Shown in pieces: positions 25,146 through 37,100 of a stretch of DNA of 64,000 bases; the first letter of the stretch is position 1; the number at the start of each line of letters is the position of its first letter. Origin of the DNA: Mesaphorura yosii (taxonomy: Eukaryota > Arthropoda > Collembola > Poduromorpha > Tullbergiidae); the NCBI GenBank assembly GCA_009869945.1, contig WIXG01000129.1, positions 1-64,000 on the forward strand, in the 5' to 3' direction. Under the pieces are notes generated by a model. The model was not told where the DNA came from and made no database searches. It saw nothing but the letters and a program-made list of their open reading frames with translations. The translations under genes were made by a program, and so were the position numbers.

Positions 25146-28100
25146 CTACTGATTAGATGTCGGCTGCGTGCCGAAGACGGGATGCTTGAGACGTGTTTGG
25201 AGTTGAGGGTTGAAGTCTGCCAAAGTGTGAGCAGAGTAATAGAGAACTAGGGCTCGGACCGACGGAAAGTACGCCGTCTGCTTGTTGAAGCCATACCCGA
25301 CAGTTCCGTGGAAAATTATGCAGTGACCAACTTGACCTCCAGACAAGGTAAGAGACAATGCCAGCTCACCGGTTTGAGATTTTCTACAATAAATAGAGGA
25401 TGGTTATAGTCACGAGTCACGACTAATGCCAAGCTGCACCGTTGAGTAAAAATTAGTTATCTTGCACGAGCTATCAAAAATTATTTTTACGTTAACCTCT
25501 TGGCCTTTCCGACAGCTAGTTTATGACAACTCTTTTACTCCTTCCCGTGGGAAATTAAGTAATAACATTTTTTATCTTGCGTTGCATACACGAGCGAGAA
25601 AATCTTTGCTAAAGTCACAAGAAAATTTGTCTCAGCCTTGACATTTCGTGGCACATGCCACATTTTTACTGACGAGCTGATTAAGATTATGCAACACAAA
25701 TTATGGCAGTATGAAATACAACTTATTTTCTACAGATACTCGATGACTGATATCCTGTTTTCTGGCTCTAACCTGATCAGAAATGTTCCATCCAGTTTGT
25801 CCTTGAGATAAAAGCCTGCTTCCTGTCGGGTGGCTTCTGCTTTGTACCAGGTAGCTTCATCCCAGACGTCAGCCATCAATGGCGGCATCACTGACTCCAA
25901 GTCAATTCCGAATCTTTCCAATTTCCTGTTCAATTAAGAATCGAAAACAAACCATTAGTTGTAGTATTGAGCTTTGAGCACACCAAAAAGCAGTGAGTCG
26001 CCTTTCACTCCATGCCCTGCACTCACTTTAACAATCCGCTTCGTTGCTTCCGCAGGTAGAAGAGTTGCGGTTTCAAAGTAACCAATTCAGTTTCCACAAG
26101 TCTGCTGTAGCACGTTTGTAAGTTCAGGCTTTCGATCAGCTCTTCGCGATTGCTTTCCATGCTCAAAAGCCGTTTCCTCAAATATGTAAAGTTCTCCTCC
26201 ATGCTATGAAATGAAATCAACAATCAAAATCAATTTTTTAACAACTAGCCTTGTAATCTTAAAACTTACTCTTCTTTGGTCTTTTGATCAGCCGTTTGTT
26301 GAGACTTCGATTGCAATTCCTTATGAACTGTCATTTGTTCACGGAAGAATCCAATTGCGTAATCAAATGCTTCAATCGCTTGTTTCTGGTAAGTGAATGG
26401 AAGTGTGTGGAAAATCGCAGTCTCATATTTCATTATCCTATAAAAGTTGCACTTAACTTACTTTGTAATGGATTTCATCCGATGTTTGTGTTTTAAGTAT
26501 GGAATGAAGCTCATAGTAGCGAGACTTAACCAGGAAGTCACAAACAACCTCATGAGCCAGCATAATTAGTTTCTCCTTATCCTCATCCTCTTCGGTCTGC
26601 ACGAAAACGATCGGTCAATTGTCACTGCTTATTAACTGAGAGATCGACCAAACGATACGGGAGAAAAGTGATTTTACCAACCTTGTCAAATCTGGAAATT
26701 GGGTACAGCAGCTTCACATCGAGGGAGTTGTTGTACTCAGCCAGTGAAACTTCTTTGTAATGATTAATTAGACTGACAACGGACGGAAAGTTGAACGGTT
26801 CAATGAGGCCATACCTGCGGAAGACAACGGGATTACAGACTGGCGTTTTGCATATTTTAACTAATATCTTTTAAACATTGATAAAGATGACTTACATTCC
26901 ATCTCTGTGGGATATGCGAAGAAGTTTTGACGTTTGTCCCTGACGAACTGTTAGAGTGTACTCGCCATTTTTAGTTGAAGCATCACGAACAAGAAATGAC
27001 CCATCCGGGCATTCCCACATTTTGTCCACGACTTCTTCCCTGAAACGTTATATTCCCATGAGCGAACATTCCGTTGTGAGTTGTAACAAAAACTCATATA
27101 AAACTTACTTGGAAATATCACCCCAATACCACTCGGCCTGTTGAAGTTCATTTTCTGCAGCGCCGTCAGGACTCTTGAACTCGGATCGAGTGCTCTTGCG
27201 ATGAAATTTCCTCTCAGACGCCGACGTTCTACCACGAGTGTCTGAGATCAATGCTGAAGGTTTTGGACGTCTAGACATTTCTTTGCCCGCCTTAGAGCGA
27301 TGAAGGTCGATAAGTAACGACAGAATTCTAATGTGAATTCTAAGATTATCTAGAATTTGACTGCATCAGAGAAGAGAAAGTAAAATGAGTATAGTGCATA
27401 TGAAATTTGAAAGAAACAACTTCGCAATGAAACGCTACTTACATTATGTTTTCCCAACGCGGACGAAGAAACACCAACCCATAAAACTGACATAAAAGTT
27501 TTTCAAGATCAACGGAGGAGGGACGATCAGACTGTTTAGAGACTTGGTCGTAAAGGTCGCAAACATGAGCAAGATGTGACCCAAAGAACTGAATACAACT
27601 GTAGAACAAACGTGGTTGAAAAGGTTTCTTGTGTGCAACGAGACGAATGAGACAAACACTTACATGGAGTGATGGATGTTTAGAGAGTTTACAATGAGAT
27701 TATCCATCATGAGGACAGCGTCCGAATCAACCGACAACTTTCCAATGTGCAAGAAGTCATCATAAAGTCCTGTAGGAATTAATGGTTCAGGAAGTTCTCG
27801 AAGGTATCTTCGAATGAGAATGGCGATTTCCTCCAGGCCAAATGAATCTCGGAGCAAATTTTGAATATCAAGACTTGAGCACGATGAGAGCTCGGGGCTG
27901 AGCTGACTGATTGCTTGCGTTAGTTTAGTCAGTACAGTAGATTTGGCGTCCACAAAGGGTTGCGGATTGAATATTTTGGGTAATTTCGGCACAAGGGTTT
28001 CTGGGTCAGCTTCAAGTCTTCTCTCAAATTCCGAGCAAAGCGCGTGAAATACAACCGGTGCTGGAGACACGGACGGGTCAAATGATGAAGTAAGGTATTT

Positions 28101-31100
28101 CCCGTACACTGTAAAAAGTTAACAAAGTCTAAATTCAATTGATGATTTCACAACGAGGTGAATAAATGTAAAAAGAAAAACTTATTGCATGAAACAACGA
28201 CTAAACTCGTATTGGTGGTTTTTCTTAGAAAAGTTGGTGCGCAACGCGTACGGAATGGACCTAATAACGGTTTGACTGGAATGCGTGGTCATTGATTTGA
28301 GGGTGACTACAATTGCTTGTTGGTACAAAAGCTATACTTCTACCGTCTATTAATTTAATTATGAGCTCATATAATATGGTGACAATTAAGGAGGGGTAAG
28401 AAAGGCTCAAATCGTCTCGTACTTCAATCAGCCAGAATGAATGACGAAATTAACGACTTCCGAAACATCTGTTACAAGTTCAATGCTCTCTTTGCTCTTT
28501 CATGTATGATTTCAGTTTGTAGCTCATACAATTGTTAAGATCATTAAAGCCATTAATTTGCTAATAGTCAAATATATTGCAGATCCACTTTAAACAAAAC
28601 TTGCTTCCCAATAGGAAAGCATGACCCACAAATCGTATTTTTCAACGGGGTTAGAGTAATATAAACAAGTAATACAAGTAGAGGCTGACCTTTGATCTTC
28701 AAGAATTCCACTTTTCTCGCCGAATCTTCATTTGTTGTCTCACAGGGAGGAAGACCCAATACGGCACACTTGCGATGAGCAATATAACCACAATCTGAGT
28801 AGAATATAAAGAAACCACAACACAAAATTACTTCCCATTGTTGTGTGTTGTACTAGTCAGTTAGTGCACTGTTCCTCTTCGATATCAAATATAAATACAA
28901 GTGTCGATGGCATCATTATCATTATTTCCCATTTCCGTAATGCTTTAAGGACGACATGTTTACGTTTATTACTTCATGTCATTCGTCAACATTGAATCCT
29001 AAATTAAAGGGCGTTCAAATTTAAACTCATCGGACTTAATTTAATAATTAAATTAAGTTACGACGTTACGAGTTTACTGAACCCAACATTTGCATTTTCC
29101 AATCGTTACTAATGCAAGACTCCTCATAATTAAATTAAAGGCATTGGTGCAATGCTTTGTCAGGGTTTATCAATGAATTTACGCAGTTTTTCAACAATTC
29201 AACCGAAACAAAACAAATATCACGTAGCTCAATGACTTACTTTGACACATGAGGCCCTGGTGGAACAAACCACGAAGGAATGCTTGACAGTAATCACAAT
29301 TGGTAAGTGCTGTGAATGTGATCTGAACAAACGAGTGGTCGTTCGAAGTAAAGCTGAAACCTTGGCCGAATCTCTCGATGAGATTTTCACGAAGAAGTTC
29401 TTCCGAACCAATTTGCGGTTGACTACCAGATTGACTAGTTTGCTGCTCTCTGTCTTCACCACTCTCGCTCAGTTTCAGCTCAGAAATGCAGGATAGGACG
29501 GACTGCCTGTGAAACTCATCTTGGATTCCCAAGTCCTGCAACAGAAGATGATAGCATTGATAAATTAGTCATTCCAGTTTATCTGTGTATCATCATGCAA
29601 AACATGAGTGCAAATCATGCCATATTTGCACTTTCAAGACATGTCTTCAAATTATCTGAAGAAGGTTGATTCTCGTATGGAAATGCTAAGAAAATCAGTG
29701 TGCAAAAAGATCTTATCTAATCGTGTGGCACAAGGGTCAAGATGCTGACTTTAATTGCAGCGGCTGAGGACGGGCTTACTTTCTGCGGTGTCATAATTTA
29801 CGATTCGATTTCATCGCATACATACAAACGGCAATTTTTCATTCTTGTTGAATTAATCAGCAAATTAATGTAAACAATTTGTCACATACAAATGGCAAAT
29901 CGTATTTTAAATACTGAATTCTAAATAAAGGACTGACTCGATTATGCACATTAACGATATGTACGTGTAACAACTTCCTCTTTTCATTGTTTATAGGCTG
30001 TCTCGTTAAAATAATGCAAAGAATGATTATTACTTGTTTATACAATACATCACGATTATGACATGAGCTTTTCCTGTCACCTTTCCTAGCATAGCACACA
30101 TATTTACAGCACAACCTACATGACACAGAACGGCAGAATTTATTGGCGTCGTTATTAAATTTTTTGTCATTTGCGAGTCAATGAAATTGATCAAGTACAG
30201 AATTTTGCTGTTTGCTTTCAAAGTCCAAGCCAACGAAATCCAAGCTTGGGCCTGGACGTGTCTCATGGTAGGTGAAATTAAATCGCTTAATTTAGGTTGA
30301 CACGGCGCTCTTTCAAAATTTTGCGGAACTTGCGAAATATGAATACAACTCTTAGCCTAAAATTGAACCCTTGACTTGGCACGACTTAAGCGCGGATCAC
30401 GATTTATCCGCACAGTGTAATTAAACACGTATTCTGGAATATTCAAACGGAATGCTTTTTACTAGACCTGCTCCTTAGCAGGCATACGACTTAAAGTAGC
30501 ATTTGCTTTCCACGTGGCTATGACAATGCAAGGGGAAGCGAATGTCGGTGACAAAGTGCCGACTTCAAATCGTATCACTAGAACTGGAACAATGGAGCAT
30601 AGGATCTGGCTGGCAGTGTGTTCGACTTGACAAATAAAACTGGAACACGCCATGACACCGCATTGCTGCGTAGCTCAGCGGCTCGTCTAAAGAAATACTG
30701 AATTCACTGAAAAATGTCTGGAGTAAAATATTGCTTCATCATTCCTTCAGATACTCCAAAACTCACTATAACCATGATTTGCATTCAAAATCATGGACTT
30801 TCTCAGAATAAGAAAGCAATTCAGACACGGGTTTGGTCTATCCGCAGTTTAGCCTTTTACCTTTGCAAGATAAGATGTGCAAATACGAAAAACGTGCATG
30901 AAGATTCGCTGTCACTGGGCCTATTTATTCGCTCAAATTTCGCAGATTCCTTCGACAGTTAATTATGTGATTAGCAATGACTTGCTGACCCGTACCTTCC
31001 CTCAAGTATGCAATTGATGATCATTTTCGTATCAAGGTCAATGCAAGGTGCACGGCAAATATATATGAGGTTTGTAGAGTGTGTATAGTTCTGGCTCTAG

Positions 31101-34100
31101 CTGACCTCGCATTAATTAGCCATAGCGAAGAGTACAAAGCACATTAGAAAAAAGAGATGCACATTAGAGTTTACAGAGTAAGTGCTATTTCTGAACAATC
31201 CCAATTTTAGCAGGTGCACGCCGTCCGAGCCGTCACCACGCTCACAACTGCCACTGTATTGATTCTTTGCTCAAGTTGCTCGAATATTACATTTGGAGGC
31301 GAGCTGAGACACAAACTTGTACCAGCTAGCTATGAGTTAAAGTCAATCCAATCTAAATCTCACGATAACTGACAAACTTAGAGAGACAGATAGACAAACG
31401 AATTCGGCTGTACTCAAGCATGGGCTAGGCATCTGCCTGAAGGACCAGGCGAAACGTGGATGCGTACTACAAATCCTTGAGATTTTAGAAAAAAATTATC
31501 TTGTAGGTAAGACCGAACTGATAACGACAACAAACTGAATCCTAGACCTCAAAAGCTAAGACACAATGCACATAGTTTCAATATTTTATCAACGCGTTAT
31601 CGTTAACGAAAATGAAAGGCATGCGTAATGTAGCTTAAAGGGAAGTCGTCAAAAGCTTGCCTTGTCAAACATTTTACCTGCCCATGTGGACTTTCCCTGA
31701 TGGAACTCGACGATGGTAGAATAATTGTGTTATTATTTAGCTCGCTTGCTGCGTCGGATTCACGCTTCCACATTAGCGTCAGTGGTTCGCTTGAGTAACG
31801 AACCCGTGGTCGCGGTTCATAAACGTTATCAGTTGCTGGTTGTGACACATCCGCGTCAAGGTTGCGATTCGCATGCGTTTCTGACCCAATACCGCTCTTG
31901 TTCTGTTGAGGCTGTTCATAGATTCCATTGTTAACTCCACTAAACATGCTGCCGCTGCTGGCAGTGATCGTGTGCTCATAGTTTATGTTCGAGAAACCAA
32001 GGTCATTGCGGCTGGAGTAATTACTGGCCGTGGGCACCAACTGAACGTAACTGGAGCTTCGTCGAAGCTTAAATCGACGCAGGCTGAACATGTTACTAAA
32101 CTGTTCACGAAGCTTCATTTTGATCGAGTTAACTAGCGGGACTTTGACTTTAACACGAGACAAAATTGCATGCTTTTTTGAATCACTTGCGTATTTTAGT
32201 CACAATATTTGAACTGAAGGTGAGGCACACAGTTACTTAACTGATTGCTATATAGCAAATAACTGAGGGTTAACAGAGATTATGTGTACATAATAAATAA
32301 TTACTAACTCCAGAGGTCAAAACTAACGCTTGGAACAAAACTTATGAGACAGCTTAAACAACGCTTGTTTCAGATCAATCGTCCATGAATGAATGAACAC
32401 GAGACTGAGACGGCACGGTATCGGCGTGGAGAGAGAAGGCAAGCACATGACACTTCTACTTCTCGTACCAGAGAGTTCTCTCAGTTCATGTAGGAAATCT
32501 ACTACGTCTACGATTCAACAAGTCCGGGCTTCTACCCTTTTCGTTTCGTTTCCAATCGTGGTTGTGGTAGCCTGCCTAGCTTAAACTGTTAAACTTGCTC
32601 AGTAATATCATTTTCGTGATAACTGAATAGATTATCTCTTGTCTTCTACTTCAGCCTTTCTTCCTTTGACAATTGAAAGGAGTTAAAAATACGATCCTAC
32701 GAACGCAACATTTGTCATGCAAATTGTCCAGTGCCAGATTACATGAAATTCCAGGAAGCATGAAATATTAATCAGAATTGCCTTATTGCATTTACAATTA
32801 GTATATGGAAATGGAGCAGGGAACGAAAGAAAAAGAAACAGTCATTCAAGAAGTCGGCCGCCGCTGTCGCCGTCGGAGAGCTGAAATTTCCTCTTTTTTT
32901 CATCATAAAGTCAATGATTCCAAAAGATGCATGTTGACTTTAAGATGACTCCAAAAACTGATTTTTTTCTTTATTGACATTCGTCCAAAAAGGATGAAAA
33001 GTGCTCTTTATCATCATTTCCTGGAATAAGACCCAGCTTGCCAAAGTTTCATATGATGCATATGAAGCGGCTTTTTGTTCATTATACAATCAAGACGCTC
33101 TAACATCACGATCAAATGATTATATATGCAAATGCCAACTTAGTGCGGGATCGGTTACTTATCTTTGGGACAATCGTGTTGAATGGAAACATTTTCTTTG
33201 CAGAATGTTCAAGAAGTTAATGAGGCGAAAACGTTTCGAGTTGAATGACAAGTCTAATTTTACTAATTAAACGTAAAAGACCCAGCAGGTTATTAGTCTT
33301 TGATGTTGGCGGTCATGATCAAGGTTAGAGAATGAACAATAGAAGGTGCACACTGAAAGCCAGTAAGGTTACAAGGAACTGAAACCGACCCTGGATTTAT
33401 GCTGTCTAGTGTCTTTTCTCTCTGAAATCTGAAACCATTCTAATTAATCAGACGTTCTGTTTGACCCTACAATTTTGCCGACGAGGACAGCGAAATAGTC
33501 ATCGCATCGCGTGAGCACAACGCGTGCAACTGCAGTGAAGTGGTTGCAGAGTTCAAACCGACGCAGGTGCAGGAATAGTTGTATGAAACTTGAGTGATTG
33601 ATAAGTCATCAGTCAGCGTGGCGCGAGTGTGAATAATGAAGGTGAAGGCAATGAACGACAGAACTTGACATACGATGACCTGAGCTAAATCATCGCCCGG
33701 TTGCTTTCAGTAGTCAAAATATAAGAAAGGGTACATGGTAGCATGTTGACATGCGTTGACAAGAATTGAATCATTGTTATCGTTATGATCACTTTTCTGC
33801 TCAACGCTGGAGCAGTGTGGTTGAATCCTGCTGGCTAGACAGTTCACGAGGAAAGTGTGCGGAAAAAGAGCTGTAAGCTGATCGACAGCATACAACGTGA
33901 CAACTTATAAAGCACGCCGGCACGGAAACCACAAAGACGACGAACGAGAAATGACGTGTCTTTCTTTCAACCTCCAAGACGTCACTTTCGATTCCAAATT
34001 AAGGTGTCAAACACATGAGCTCGTGATACCATTTCTGGCCATTGTAATATTAGCAGATTTATGCTTTAACACTCACAGCTGTTCAGACACCAATTAAAAG

Positions 34101-37100
34101 TACGACAGACATGCAATAAACACAAAAGTGCGGGCTTGCCTCCAAAACGTTCACATTGATATCCAGCAACTGTTGGCCATTGATTTGCTTTTCCACAAAC
34201 ACGTCCACGATATCCCAAAGATTGGTAGCAGCCATCCACTCCGCAACATTGCGAGGTGACCAGTCTTTAACTCGCTACAAGACCATTAACATGAGAATGT
34301 TTAATTTGCCGTGATGACAGGGACGGCGTAATATTAGTGACACTTGTACTCACAACACTTGACGGCGAAGTCGGTGACGGAGCTGTAGAGTAGAAGCTAC
34401 AGGCGTCAATTGACGTAAAGTCAGGAGTCAGGGTGTCGTACTCGTGCGAGGACTCGGATGAAAGAACACGTGTCACGTTTCTGTCTCCACTTCCCTTTCT
34501 GCTAGCTTCCGACGACTGAAGAAATTGGTATCCAAAAAGACACTCCTTATGAAAGCACTTCTGGCAATCTGAAAGACAGAAGAATGCGAACACCCATTCT
34601 TTAAAGAGATTGCTAATGAGCCAAGGCAATTCAGGCGACAAAAGTTAAAGCGAGCTTCAGCACAAACTGTAATACTTTTTCAGCTTTAAATTACCTTCAC
34701 ACTTGACCCCAACTTTTCCACTTCCCCAAATGAAGTCGTTACCTATACATATGAATAAACATCCATAAATTAGCATTTTGCATTTGAAATTCCAATTTGG
34801 ATAAGCTTTAAATTTTCCATTCATTCTTTTCAATTAAGTTATGCACTTACAGAACTGGCAAATGATCGGTGTAGTAAAGTATGTATCAGTCAGCAAATGA
34901 GGTTTAATTTCTTCTGGAGTTGATGCAAGATTCAATAAGTTACTTTTGCTTTCCTTCGCATAATAGCGGCTGCTGCTGCTTGCATCGCCACCACTGGAAG
35001 CTTCTGTGAATGGCGAGCCAACGTATCCAGAATCGTCCTCCCGAACCCGTTTCATAGCTTCTGAAACACAAACACGATGAAATATTAATATTACACTTGG
35101 ATCACTTTTGTGTAATGTAATTAAGCTCGAGTTTGGTGGATGGAAACGTTTGGTGATCTAAACAATTAAATATTAAATTAATGCCAACGAACTTTGTATA
35201 TTTGCTCTGAAATCAAGAACTTTCCTGAATCAGAAACTGTCACGAAGTGACGACTCTCACTTTGCTAAAAGTGCTCACCTGACGCTTCCTCCAATTTTAC
35301 AGTCAATAGTGATTACAATCTATGGTTTTCTGCACAAGAAGTCTAAACTGCAAATGTTTGAAAAGGCATGAGGCGACAGACCACGATGGCTTTGACCTGA
35401 GCGTATGAACTATGAGAACATGAACCACGAACACGTTGATAAAACAGCTGCAATCTGATTTTATCTGTGCTCTGTGCATAATGATAGACTATTGCAAATC
35501 GAGCAGAGGGACAGTGTAAACTGAACTATCCTTTATATCAGATCAATCGTCCCATTCCCATCGAAGACTCATTACACAATGTAATCACAATTTGCACACT
35601 CGTGGTTATTCTTTGCACCTTGAATTACAATCAATCAATACATGCTTTGCAAAACAAATTCATGTGACCATGAAGCGACCGAGCAACTACAACTACGTGT
35701 GCCAAAAGTTCGAACCCGGTTTGAATGAGATAAAAATTCATGAATTTTTTAAAATATCGACCGATCGAGGTCCCAGAAAGTTTCCATTACGTTTCAATCA
35801 TTTAAGGTAACAATTCACGAGCTATAAGTGGATTGATCGTGTCTAGGCTAACTACTCCGCGTCCTTGAACTTGGATATGCTTTCAAGGGTATTAAATTCA
35901 GTAAAAGAGCAAGTGGTCTACTCAAGATACTCAAGAATGGTAACGTCCTTGTTGCAAAAAGTGCAAATTTTCCTACAAAGACTGATATTTTGGACTAGGA
36001 AGTGACAGTTATATCATAATTTCTCTGCAAGCACACTCAATGTATTTCAATAGTAATTAGCTGATGGAAAAGTAAAAGTACGTAGTGCGGCTAGAATATA
36101 ATAACAGAACGTATAATTTTCACACGCAGCAGCTCGAGTAACAAGAGCATACTCAATTTCACCAAGTTCAACACTTCTTTCAGCAACCACAACCTTGATT
36201 CCCACAGCGAAACTTTATTCTTGTTCCTGCTGACGTCTTGCGTGTTTGGCTTAGGCATAAGCACGGGGATTACAATTCTGACATTTTCACAAGTGAACAA
36301 TAAAATGAAACTCATTCTGCCAAACTAGTGTACAATTTTACTTATTTCAGAGGATTTTCTCAGACAAAAGTTACGCAAAGTAAAGCAGTGTCTAGAATCT
36401 ACGCACCACGAACAGGCAGCTCAATGGCAATGACTTCGCAGGTGCTAAAAATAGACACAGACAAGCTGGTTACGCAGTGTCGCGCTCCCTCGCAATGAGC
36501 CCTGCACTCTAAACCCATCATGGCTGTTACGCGAAGGTAATACGCGAATTTTTGCAACCCAACTGATAAAAAGAGACCCGAGCATGGCAATTCACCCTAC
36601 GTCAATTCTGAGTTGTCTGTCCCGTCCTCAAAATAATTGAAAAGAGAAGCGCTTCATGAGCATATGCTAGCGTTTGAGTGACATTTATGCAATGCAAATT
36701 ATGTGGAAAAGCGTCTATTTGGTAAGTTGGTCTTGTGTAAAACAGAGAGCTTCCATTCTCATTACTGTCAATCTCTTTCAAAGACCGTGAAGAACAGAAT
36801 AACTTACAGAATGTCATCGCAGTAGACTCGCTAATTGACAGAAATCTAATATCAACAAAGCGCGCGTAGCTCCCGATTCAACTGCAGTCCAATTATAATT
36901 GTAACTGACCTACACTCTGTCATCACTGAAAAAAATGTAAACAAGAAATTGCGCATTACTACTTTCCCTGAATCTGGACAAGTGTTCAGATAATGTATGG
37001 AAAAAACTACACGGGCTTCCAACATCAATACACAAACTCGTAGGTGAAAATGAAGGCGGGTTTGAATACAAACTAATGCATACATTTCATACATCAAGGT

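Noticed and set aside
27599..27663. 36-nt intron using the acceptor at ACACAAG in the RhoGAP region
   Set aside because: It gives the wrong reading frame; the acceptor at CTACAG (exon from 27598) gives a normal 65-bp intron and the conserved frame.
30664..30690. tRNA-like A box (TAGCTCAGCGG)
   Set aside because: No B box (GGTTCRANTCC) or acceptor-stem pairing follows within tRNA distance.
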